From the NCBI GenBank assembly GCA_037127255.1, contig JBANSL010000004.1:88494627-88558626 (forward strand): a stretch of DNA of 64,000 nucleotides, written 5' to 3'. The first letter of the stretch is position 1. The number at the start of each line of letters is the position of its first letter. A model generated the notes under the pieces. That model saw only the letters and a list, made by a program, of their open reading frames with translations, did no database searches and had not been told where the DNA came from. Shown here one piece after another: positions 1 through 9,491 of the stretch. The position numbers and the translations under genes are program-made. The stretch comes from Persicaria tinctoria. Lineage: Eukaryota; Streptophyta; Magnoliopsida; Caryophyllales; Polygonaceae.

Positions 1-886
1 CAAGTGTTATGAAAATATGATTCTAGCTACACGGCGGTAGGAATTAAACATCATTATCATCATCTTAATGTATGTGTTTGAAAAAGGAAAAACTAAAAAC
101 ATGAATTTCATCTAGAAATAAGTATACAGATTAGTCGACAGGTTAGGGTTATGGTGTGAGGGAGCAATTAAAATTGACCCATTGGGTGTTTAAATGTATC
201 TCTACATCCATATATCTTCTAGTAAACCTCCTATTTTTCAACGCCATAAATTATAAGGAAAATCATCGACTGTACTGTGTAGTGTCGAATTAGTTGGCGC
301 TGTATCTAGAGAGTTTGGGTAACGGTCAACAAAACCCAATTAGTAATTAATTACGGAGTGGTTTTATAACAAAGGACAAAATTTGCTGCTTCAATTTTAT
401 TCCTTCTTTTCTTACCCAAAAATTTTAACCAAACGTAGTGATGCCGGATTTAGTCATATATATGGATGGATGTATATTTCACGTGTACATAGTTTAGCTG
501 TCATTTTAAACTTTGAAAAATAAACTCTCTCAAGTTTGACCGTTGTAAATCAATTAAGTATATGGATGATTTTTCACGAAATCACCTTTACTATTTTAAA
601 TTATTTGTTAAATCCACCAATAAAATTAATTAATCTATATAAACTCTTATAAATAATTTAGAAGAGTTTATGCTGAGGTGTCAACATTATAGTAGTGATT
701 TGAGGGGTTTTGACCAATTATAATTTTTTTTTCTTTAATCCTTTTTTTTAATTCTCCTTTTTTTCTTCTTTTTCTTTTAATTCTCTTTTTTTTTTCTTTA
801 ATCTTACTAACTATTAGGTTTAATTCAAAACATTGAATTCAATCTAATATAACTATTGGGCTTAACTCAAATTCATTTACTAACTA
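1..886. other. AT-rich intergenic DNA, no gene seen
   Basis: No open frame with a recognisable domain is visible on either strand. The stretch is AT-rich with long T runs around 720-800. It may include decayed transposon sequence, but I cannot set boundaries. Confidence 0.5.
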
Positions 887-1281
887 TCTATATCTATATA
901 CTATATTAATTTATGTCACGTGTTCTCTCTATGTTCAAAGTTATTTGTGAAACTATTATTTACATAATATCATTTTATTATGGTAACTATATTTTCTAAT
1001 ATTATTTTTTTTGAAAAATATTCTAATATTAATTACCCAATATTATTTGATGTTATATTTTTTAACCAATGGGATTAATTCAAAACTTTTATCTTTCACT
1101 ATTTATTATTTATTTTTCTCTTTATCTCTTTAACCCAAGTGTATTTTTTATATTATTTTTAACACATTTACTAATCAATGGATTTAATTAAAAATATTGA
1201 ATTAAATCTAATGTCTATGATTTATCTATATCTAAATATTATTTATAAAAAAATCGCGACATGGCGCGAGGATCATAATAG
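887..1281 (+). mobile_element. Decayed Helitron-like fragment
   Basis: The left edge reads TCTATATCTATATAC and the right edge reads GCGCGAGGATCATAATAG followed by T. This resembles the Helitron-like element at 39695-40216, which starts TCTATATAAC and ends GCGCGGGTATTATACTAG before T. The two also share internal AT-rich phrases about taatctaatgtct and tttaattcaaaa. The canonical CTAG end is mutated here, so this is a diverged copy at best. No coding capacity is seen. Confidence 0.4.
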
Positions 1282-1589
1282 TTTTCTTTAAACAAAACTC
1301 CCAAAGACTCGTTTATGTATGCTAAAAATTAAAAACAATATCATTATTTTTTTCCTAAAAGATTGCTAGAGTATCTCTAACAAATTTTCCATTTTGAGAA
1401 TTTTGGAGTTTTCGAAAATTCCAGGATTTTTTTTTAATCAATACATAGTAGATTCTTATTTCATTCTCCAAAATAGAAAATTAACAGAAAAAATGGTAAG
1501 ACTTTTCTAAATCTACAACATTTTTCAAAAGTAAATAATTATTCAAATATTCTAAATAAATAATTTGTTACCGTCGGAGTAAAAATAAT

Positions 1590-2032
1590 GGGTAAATTAT
1601 AGAAATCACCCTCTAAATATCAAGTTTTTTATTTAACCACCCAAATTACCCAAAACCACCCATTAAATATAATTTGTTAACAAATTACCCTTTTTAGGAT
1701 TGAACGTCCGCATTTGTACATACTAGATGCATATTTACTGAAAATTTGCAAATTTAAGGTCTTATTGATGTATGAATTATGATGGTAGGATAAAGAAATA
1801 CTTTTTTATTTTTTATTTTTTACAAGTCGGAGGTGTTTCAATTGATATGAAAAGAAAAATTGATTAAAAAGTGAGAGTAAATTAGTCTTTTTTTTTCTTT
1901 CATGGATGTTTTTGTTTGGGTGGTTATTTGTTAACAAATCCTATTTAACGGGTAGTTTTGAGTAATTTTAAATTTAGTAGGCGATTAAGTGAGAAAATTA
2001 ATATTTAGTGGGTGGTTTTGTATAATTTATCA
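1590..2032. mobile_element. MULE-type MITE
   Basis: Terminal inverted repeats run from GGGTAAATTATAGAAATCACCC on the left to its inverted counterpart ending GGTTTTGTATAATTTATC on the right. The 9-bp direct repeat AAAAATAAT lies at 1581-1589 and 2033-2041. Nine-base target duplications are typical of Mutator-like elements. The ends match the related elements at 11465-12408 and 47133-47671. There is no transposase, so it is non-autonomous. Confidence 0.65.
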
Positions 2033-2110
2033 AAAAATAATTTCAATAATATGTATTTTATTTTTTTGATTTTGGAGATTTTGGAGACGGTCTCAACGTT
2101 CACTAAGAAA

Positions 2111-3207
2111 CTGCCGCCATAGCCAACGCCCTAGCCACTGCCTCCGGTCCGAGCCTCTCGCTGGTGCTCCACCAATCACCTTGGTCCTCAGACGCCAACC
2201 GTCCTCCTCCTCGCTCATCGGCATCTCAAGCGACATTATGCGTTGCTTAGCCTCCTCCTCGGATGTCCATTCCGATCTTGTTTTCCAGCCACCTCGGCTC
2301 CTTCATCCTTCCGGATGCCTCCGTTTGGAATCAGTCCACACAGACCAACCATGCATAAGCCCTTTTTGCTCTCTTCTTTGAGGCGTTCGGTGCCCGCAGC
2401 CGCGCCTCTGAATACCTCGGTCCTCCGTCTCCCTTCATCGTCGGCCAGCTTCTCCCGCTGTTTGTTGGGGCTTCAGGTTCCCGCTCCTTTTGCCGCCGCC
2501 TTGCCCGTCGCCACTGCAACCTCCCACCGGGCCAGATTCCATTAGCAGCGTTGTTTTAACGCTTGCTTCTTTTTTGAGGAAAAATTGAATTACAAAAAAA
2601 TATGGGTTGTGTTTTCGCCCGCTACCTCTTTCACTTTCCGTTTCATTATTGCTCTTTTTTGCTTCCTTGTCTCGTTTTTTATCGCCTCTATTTGGGTTAT
2701 CCTTGTTATAGCCTGCTTCGATCTAGTTATCGTCCTTGAAGGTTGAGATGGGTGCATGGAGTTTGATTGTGCAATGGTGTGGTTTGGGTTTGAGTTAGCG
2801 GGTTCGTGTACTGTGCTGTTCTTGTTGTGTTGCAGTCTTCTTGTGAGCGATGTTGATTTGCCATGTTCGATGACGTCGTGGTTGTGCGTTGACATCTGAA
2901 GGCTCGCTTGAGTCCATAATCTGAGGTGTCCGTTGGTCCCCAGAGTTCTCTGTGTGCGTTATCCCTTTACCCGATCGTTTTCGTTCGTCTTTTGACTTGT
3001 GTTCCGCGGTGTAGGATGGCTTGTGCTTGTATTTTTATTTATGTCTTTTGCTTCTGTTATTTACTTTATGTCTTTTGTTTTTGTAATTTCCTTTATGTCA
3101 TTTGCTTCCAGTTGTACATGATGATTAATCCATCCACCGGCTTGTCCGATCTCTCGGTTTCTCTAGGCTTGTCTAGATAACCGAATCCTTATCTTGCTTC
3201 AAAAAAA
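2111..3207 (+). mobile_element. Non-autonomous poly-A retroposon, copy 1
   Basis: A 1.1-kb unit ends in a run of A after CCTTATCTTGCTTC. It is flanked by a 16-bp imperfect TSD: AACGTTCACTAAGAAA at 2095-2110 and AACGTTGACTGAGAAA at 3208-3223. The first third is GC-rich and the rest T-rich. From about 2690 to the tail it matches the element at 42099-43446, including the shared phrase CATGTTCGATGACGTCGTGG. No reverse transcriptase or endonuclease is encoded. Poly-A plus a long TSD indicates LINE-type mobilisation. Confidence 0.75.
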
Positions 3208-3223
3208 AACGTTGACTGAGAAA

Positions 3224-4016
3224 AAAAATATTGCAGATAATTTTGTTGCAATTTAATGTCCTAAAATGTTGTGTGTATTTTTTTTAGTCTCTTACGTAGT
3301 GTACTGGGTATTTTTAAATTTCTTTTTTTTTTTATAAATTACCACAAATGGCTTGTCATTTTCGGTGATTGATTATAGAAGAAATTGCACTAAATAGTCC
3401 AAAAATGGGCCTATTTGCACAAATAGCCAAGAGGGTGAAAATTTTGCACAAAATAGCCCTGGCCATCTTATGCAATTAAAACAACCGGTTGTTTTTAACT
3501 GTTGGTAACCGACAGTAGGGAGTTATCAAATTAAAACGAGGGAGGGAGAGAGACGGTTCCATTTCAAAGCTATAGACAGAGAGAGAGACGAAAACCAGGA
3601 GGAGCGACAGGAGGAAGAAGTAGTCGAAGAAGAAGTGAGAGACAACGATTTGGGATTTGGGGGTTCGGGGATCTGTCGAATTAGGGATTTGTTTTGGGTT
3701 TCTTCAATTTGGGATTTAATTTTGAATTAGGGACCTGTCGAATTAGGGATTTGATTTTGGGGTTCGGGGAACTGTGGTCCGACGCCGAGCCCCTTCCTCT
3801 CCCTCCTCCTCGCCCTCCTCGCCTCCACCCGTGTCTTCTATTCTCGCAGCCTACCCAATCAAAAAAATTGTCCTGTTAATTGTAACTGTTTATGACCGGA
3901 TGTATGTAGGAGGTGAAAGGATGAGGGAGAGAGACGATACACGGCAACCCGAATCAAACGTCCGATCGAGTTCAAGATCTCACTAGCGTCCTTATTCCAT
4001 TTCGATCTCATCGTCA
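3224..4016. other. Upstream region of the FAHD1-like remnant
   Basis: No coding region is recognised. 3370-3480 carries repeated phrases about caaatagcc. 3540-3640 is purine-rich (gagagagacg and gaggaagaag), like a plant 5' leader. Short duplications of gaattagggatttg occur at 3678-3755. It may hold the old promoter and leader of the gene that starts at 4017. Confidence 0.35.
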
Positions 4017-4394
4017 ATGGCGGCCGCATCTCAGAAGCTCATCCAGATGGGGACGAAGATTGTCGCCGTCGGCCGCAACTACGCTGCTCACGCCAAGGAG
4101 CTCGGCAACGCCGTCCCCAAGGTTTTCTCCTCCTCTTGCTTTCTCGCTCAATCTATGGGAATTTCAATTCAATTTCGCCCTTGATTTTTGAGACATTTTC
4201 TTGCTGCAAAGACGATGTATTAGGAGCCGGTGTTGTTCCTAAAGCCAACATCCTCCTACTTGCATGGCCGACGGAGAAACGATTGAGGTTCCGCATCCCT
4301 ATGATTCACTCCATTACGAGGTGGAGCTCGCGGTGTTTATCGGCCAGAAGGCTCGCGATGTCCGTGAATCCACCGCCATGGACTACGTCGCAGG
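4017..4394 (+). pseudogene. FAHD1-like acylpyruvase, 5' fragment with frameshift
   Basis: Exon 1 (4017-4121) encodes 35 residues starting MAAASQKLIQMG and including VAVGRNYAAHAKELGNAVPK, the conserved N-terminus of fumarylacetoacetate hydrolase domain protein 1, a mitochondrial or cytosolic acylpyruvase/oxaloacetate decarboxylase. An intron with GT-AG ends (4122-4223) leads to exon 2, which begins EPVLFLKPTSSYL. The frame then breaks: a one-base shift near 4260-4275 is needed to continue into VPHPYDSLHYEVELAVFIGQ and MDYVAG. A donor-like CAG/GT follows at about 4393. I cannot find the remaining exons (the ALDMTARE region onward) downstream, where tRNA-shaped and minisatellite DNA begins. It is probably a truncated, broken copy. 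A base error at the shift would not explain the missing 3' part. Confidence 0.6.
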
Positions 4395-4948
4395 TCTTAG
4401 ATTCAGTTTCTCTGATTTTTTTTTTTACTACTTCGTATAATCATGTGCTGCGTTTCTAGGTTTTGCATTATTGACTAGCCCTAATTCTAGTCGAAACTTG
4501 TAAAGTGGCATGATTTGCAAGTTTGACTAAAGTGGCGTATCAATTATAAACGAGTTCTGACTTGCGCTCGATCAATCGCAATATGGTAGAAATTGTAATG
4601 GAAAACCTGTGAATCTGTGATTTAGTTGTTATGGTCATCTCTGCTAGCATTTCGTTTGCACTGTGACAGTTGAATCAGCTATAGTTTCATTCCTTTTGTG
4701 ATGCCGGGAAAAGCAGATAGCACCAAACGAGACCGAGATCCTTTGGATTTGGTGATTCTCATGTTAAGAGATCAATCAATTTAGAAGGATTGATCTGGTA
4801 ATTTTACTGATCTTACTCTCTCTCGTGTTATATGGATGCTCTTTTACACACACTAAAAAAAACTAAGTTTTAAACAGATTTATAAAGTTTGTGAATGTAA
4901 AGAAAATGCATGTTAATAACTTAATATGCATTCATAATGAAGATTTAT
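4395..4948. other. Non-coding DNA after the FAHD1-like remnant
   Basis: This would be intron 2 of the remnant if the gene were whole. No further FAHD1 exon is recognisable in any frame. Nothing else stands out. Confidence 0.35.
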
Positions 4949-4956
4949 GGAAAATA

Positions 4957-5024
4957 GCCTATTAGCTCAATTGGTAGAGCGTTGTGTTTGCACACAAAGA
5001 TGTGAGTTCGACTCTCACATAGGC
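4957..5024 (+). tRNA. tRNA-like sequence (probable pseudogene), left arm
   Basis: The acceptor arms GCCTAT and ATAGGC pair. The D arm GCTC/GAGC (A box TAGCTCAATTGGTAGAGC) and the T arm GTGAG-TTCGACT-CTCAC (B box) are intact. The anticodon stem TTGTG/CACAA leaves only a six-base loop, TTTGCA, and the acceptor stem is six rather than seven pairs. A UGC (Ala) anticodon could be read, but the geometry is abnormal, so a functional tRNA is unlikely. Confidence 0.45.
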
Positions 5025-5065
5025 TAATACGGAGTATGCGTTCATATCTCTATGGACTTATACGA

Positions 5066-5880
5066 TTGAACATGGTAGGAAATATATACACTAATGGTAG
5101 GACAAATTTATGAATCTGGTACGACAAATTTATGAATTATGAATATCTCTGAATTTATAAAATTATGAACTTGGTAGGAAATATATAGACTAGTGGTAGG
5201 ACAAATTCGTGAACCTGGTAGGATAAATATACGATATTGGTATGATAAAAATGTAATCACCGAAATTCCTACGTGTATAACTTGACACTAATGGTAGGAT
5301 AGATGTACACGAATGGTAAGATATATTTGTACTATTGGCAAAGAAGTAGATTTAATATTGACCAATCCACAAATCCCAGACTAGTAATCATTGAGGCGTG
5401 AATCCCAATCTCAATTACCAATCCATAAATCCCAATCTCAACCCAATTTCTATCAATCAAAATTCATGAATCCAATCTAATTCAATGCTAGAACGACTGA
5501 ATCAGAGCCTCTACCCTTGGATATAATGTTACTTAGGTTTCCTTCATCTTTTATTGTAGACTGGAAACCCTCTACCCTTGGTTGTTTTTCTGAAAAATGT
5601 GGAACATAATTTTCTACGGTTTCTAGCTTGATTTTCCTTGAAAGCTATTTAAATAGGTATGATAGATGCACAAAAATGGTAAGATAAATGAAAACTAATG
5701 GTAGGAGAACACAACGATATCGGTAGGATCGGAATGATAGGATTGATGGAAAGTAATGGTAGGAGAAAACAACGATATTGGTAGGATCATAATGGAAACC
5801 CAGTAATTCTTGTATAACTTGACACTAATGGTAGGATAAATGCACACTGACGGTACGATATATTTATACTATTGGAAATA
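5066..5880. repeat. Degenerate ggtagga minisatellite, first block
   Basis: The motif ggtaggaya or a one-base variant recurs about 19 times between 5070 and 5860, often about 20 bases apart, inside a loose unit like actaatggtaggataaatgcac. The units are too diverged and irregular for a CRISPR array. No gene is seen. Confidence 0.6.
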
Positions 5881-6039
5881 TGTAAATGCGTAATCGACTT
5901 TAAGAAAAAAAATTACTTCCACGTGAATCTCATAAAAGCAAAAGGAGAAGGCAGACTCCACATGCAGAGACCGAAGTTATATGAACCACGTATGCAAAAG
6001 CTATGCATGGATATATCATGTGTGATGATGAATCTCAAG

Positions 6040-6430
6040 TAGGGGTGTTATGTGAGACAAGCTACTCGTGATCGGCTTGGGTTCGGCTCGTATAAAACTC
6101 GACTCGAGCTCGTTCATTTTCTAAACAAGCCGAGTATGAGCACATTTTTAAGCTCGTTCCAAAGCTCGGCTCGTTCGAATTAAACTCGAATAGCTCGAAT
6201 TTTATGAAATTTCTAAAATTTTCTTAAAGTTATTGTATAATGAGCAAGTAGAATTGCCTAAAGCTCGAAAAAAGCTCGGCTCGATCTTGCTCATTTCCTA
6301 AACGAGCCGAATATGAGCACATTTTTAAGCTCGTGTCAAAATTTAGGCTCGGCTCGAGCTCGTTCATATTCTAAATGAACTAAATATGAACAAGTAATAC
6401 TCGGCTCGTTCGGCTCGAATACCAGCCCTA
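6040..6430. mobile_element. hAT-type MITE rich in GCTCG motifs
   Basis: Ends TAGGGGTGTTAT and ATACCAGCCCTA are imperfect inverted repeats. The 8-bp direct repeat ATCTCAAG sits at 6032-6039 and 6431-6438, the TSD length of the hAT superfamily. The body is made of repeats around aagctcggctcg and gagctcgttcat. It has no coding capacity. A sibling copy lies at 46060-46450. Confidence 0.75.
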
Positions 6431-6567
6431 ATCTCAAGCTATGGTCCATATCCTGGATAAAGTTAGTGCTGCACTAAAAGACAAGATCCAAGTAGTGAAT
6501 ATTGACACTCAGAGAGATTCATAATTGTATAAGTTTAGAGAGATTCATGAACACATACTCCGTATTA

Positions 6568-6635
6568 GCCTACGTGAGAGTCGAACTCACATCTTTGTGT
6601 GCAAACACAACGCTCTACCAATTGAGCTAATAGAC
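6568..6635 (-). tRNA. tRNA-like sequence (probable pseudogene), right arm
   Basis: This is the inverted partner of the tRNA-shaped sequence at 4957-5024 and differs at only a few bases. One change (GCC to GTC) weakens the acceptor stem. It has the same A box, B box and short anticodon loop. Two copies sharing the same defects argue for a transposed unit rather than working tRNA genes. Confidence 0.45.
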
Positions 6636-6879
6636 TATTTTCAATGGGTCCTTATGATCGTCTAGTCATCAAGAAGTGATAATTTCGCAAGAAGCAAAAA
6701 TAACGCTTAAATTTGTAATCTTAAATTGCAAGTTATGCAATTGATAAAAAAGAGAGAGTATAAATTACGAACTCTCTGCAACTGGTCTCGTGAAACCGTC
6801 ACCTTGGGGTAGTTCTGTTATAAGAAAAAGGAACAACTACATATAATACGTACAAGATCACTCACCCATCGCTGCCACT

Positions 6880-7345
6880 GTCATTGGACAAACTTATTGC
6901 ACTTTTTCAAGTATGAAAGGACAGTTGTACACTATTGGTAGGACGAAAATATTCTATTGGTAGGATGGGGGCTGTATCGTTTCCTGGAATGAACGGGTAA
7001 CTTTTCCCCCGTCATTTCCACTTCTCTCCTACTCTGCCTCACTTTTTGCAGAGCATGTTATAGTGTTTCAGATCATGCTCTCAAGCTTATATATATATTC
7101 TTGGGGGACACCTATCAATGCAATCATTGCATTTTCCCATCATAAATGCTCCCCTGGCTTTTTCCCCAAAGGAGGAACCCTGTTTTGGCGCCAAAAATGC
7201 ACTGACAGCCCGCCAAATCAGCTACAGTGAATCCCCTCTAAATTCTCTCCAAAATATCTACAGGTATGGAAAGACAGGTTTAGCCTATTGGTAGGACCAA
7301 TTAATTCTATTGGTAAGATGGGCAGTCTACCGTTTTCTAAAATGA
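6880..7345. repeat. Second ggtagga block with a 75-bp duplication
   Basis: The segment near 6910-7010 and the segment near 7258-7345 are diverged direct copies. Both carry two ggtaggay/ggtaaga motifs, then a gatggg phrase, then aatgaacgg. They relate to the minisatellite at 5066-5880. Confidence 0.5.
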
Positions 7346-7559
7346 ACGGAGGATGCCTTTTGGTGCCACATGTCACTGACACCTACAGTGTAGCTACAGT
7401 GTCCCACCCATTCACCTGCAACTTCCTCTCCCGGTTACCTTTTTTATTTGCAAAAAATAGCCACTTTCTACCCCATGCAAATAATCAAGGCACATGGCTA
7501 GTTGTGCAAAGTTTTTTTTTTATGACTAGTTATGCAAATTGGTCTTGATTATATATAAG

Positions 7560-8380
7560 CTTCATTAGGTCGGTGCTGTACATGCATGATCCTTGATGAT
7601 GTCATCATGATATCATTAGTTTTATTATAAAACATTTGTTACGTGACATTTTTTTGTATGACACTGTATATTTATAAACTTATAAAAAAATGCCATCACA
7701 TATAATAAACATAAGTACTTAAAATGTATCAATACATGCATAAAAAAAACATTTGCATGTTGGCCCTAAGCCTCTAGTAACATAAATTAAGAGATCATAA
7801 TTAAAAATATTTTAAAATCTTAAATCATTTTACCTATTTTTTAAAATGGATTTTTTGGGATTTGTACATTAAAACCGAAGAAATATTTTTATTTTTATTT
7901 TTTTTAAGTTTAAGATAAGAATTTAGATAATGTTAGACTATGAAAACCGGCCACCGTTTAATTACATTTTAATCTACACTATATTATGATATAAATTAGA
8001 AAAGGCATAATAAATAATTATAAAATAAGCAAATGAATAAAAACTTTTTATTTTTCCAAAGGATTGACACTGTTAATATTTATAGAAGTTTTGATATATT
8101 TTCTTCTATGTATTTGTTTATCTTTATTCATGATAATTAGTCCATTTATCAGTTAGATTTTTCTGATTTAAAATAAAAATAAAAATTGGAGAAGATTTCA
8201 ACCCTTTATAAAAAAAGTTGAATGGAAGTATAAAAAGAAGAGTGACATGTCGAAGTGTCGAGCTTTAATAGGCGGGTCTAAATTAAAATGAGATAAACAA
8301 TTTAAATGAGGCTGAAAATCCCAATTAAACATCTCTTTCAATCTCTACATAACTCGAGTCGGCACCATTTTTGCACTTTT
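7560..8380. other. AT-rich intergenic DNA
   Basis: Nothing recognisable is seen on either strand apart from A/T homopolymer runs. Confidence 0.5.
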
Positions 8381-8383
8381 AGA

Positions 8384-8707
8384 GCATGTTTGGTTTATAA
8401 CTAATTTTTTTTTTAGGAATTCGGAGAACTGATTAACATTTTTGAAAGATGAAAATCCATGAATTCCACTTCCTAGGAAGTTGAATTACTCCAATTTGGA
8501 GTAAGTTCACTTACCTAGTTTCCCCTAGGTAAGTTCAACTTTCACCCTTTTATATTTGTAAATTTTCAATTCCCCCTTTTATTCCTCTAAAACAAAAAAA
8601 TCAACCAAACACATTTTCACAATTCCCATCAATTAGACTTTCCGGAAATTTAATTCTCATAAAGTAACTTCCTGGGAACTTCAATTCCCACATTGAACCA
8701 AACGAGC
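8384..8707. mobile_element. Possible MITE with TGTTTGGTT ends
   Basis: The left edge agcatgtttggttt and the right edge gaaccaaacgagcc are inverted, and both flanks carry ggaagttgaatt/aacttcaattcc-type inverted phrases. This resembles PIF/Harbinger or hAT MITEs. I could not fix a TSD. Confidence 0.35.
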
Positions 8708-8813
8708 CAAGAAGAAACCCCATGTTTAGATTCTTTTTAATTTTTTAGAAATATGTTTTAGCTATAAGATCTATACATTTAAATTTAGCTATTATATATT
8801 AAAAACCATACTA

Positions 8814-8818
<5 letters not shown>

Positions 8819-8874
<56 letters not shown>
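8819..8874. repeat. (AT)n microsatellite
   Basis: A near-pure AT dinucleotide tract with one AC interruption, preceded by a short (TTA) run. Confidence 0.9.
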
Positions 8875-9139
8875 TACTCCCTCGAAAAAAATGTTAAAAT
8901 AAACTTTTTTACAATGATTAATAAATACACTTGTCCCCGAATTTAATACTAGTATTTTTTTGAAATCTACTATAACAATAATTATAAAAACACATGGAAA
9001 AAAAAAAACTAAAATGTATAGAATGATACTACCTCCTCCGTCTCAGAATATAAGTTATTTTATTTCTTGGCATGGTTTTTAATGTTTAAAAAACTCTATA
9101 AATATAAAAAAAATTAAAATAATTTCAAACTTATTAGTA

Positions 9140-9383
9140 CTTCTTCTGTTAATCAAAACATGTCGTTTACTATTTATACACGCTTTTTTAGAATGATAAA
9201 AACTATATAAAATATTAGTTTTTAAAAAAAATTGTTTTTATAAATTCAAAATTAATAGTAATAAGTATGACATTGTTTAAAAATATTATTAAAAAAGTTA
9301 CGTATTAATATTTTATATAGTTTTTAACACCTAGAAAAGCGTGCGTGAATATTAAAACGTCAAGTTTTAATTAACGGAGGGAG
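9140..9383. mobile_element. Stowaway-type MITE
   Basis: Inverted ends cttcttctgttaatcaaaac and gttttaattaacggagggag are flanked by TA (9138-9139 and 9384-9385). The interior is a long hairpin centred on ataaaaactatataaaatatt and its inverse. This is the standard form of a non-autonomous Tc1/mariner element. Confidence 0.8.
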
Positions 9384-9491
9384 TAATAAATTATAAATTA
9401 TTTTAAAATATTGATATTTTATATAGTTTTTAACACATTAAAAACTCTGTTATCTTAAAAAAAAAAGGGATATATTTTAGAATTTTTTTTC

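Larger units (their letters stand above)
4949..6643. mobile_element. Possible TIR element with tRNA-shaped inverted ends
   Basis: About 95-100 bp at the left (from 4949) and right (to 6643) are near-perfect inverted copies. Each contains a tRNA-shaped sequence and then AATACGGAGTATG plus gttcat. The enclosed 1.5 kb holds ggtagga-type minisatellite DNA and a hAT MITE (6040-6430). I saw no clear TSD outside the arms, so two opposed tRNA-derived retroposons are an alternative. Confidence 0.45.

Noticed and set aside
2243..2545. 100-codon frame near the start of retroposon copy 1
   Set aside because: GC-rich retroposon sequence with overlapping open frames; no domain or conservation with copy 2.
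4957..5024. Functional tRNA-Ala(UGC) gene
   Set aside because: The anticodon loop has six bases, the acceptor stem six pairs, and an inverted copy shares the same defects. It looks transposed rather than a working tRNA.
5066..5880. CRISPR-like array
   Set aside because: The repeats are degenerate and irregularly spaced, there are no unique spacers of even length, and the DNA is plant nuclear.
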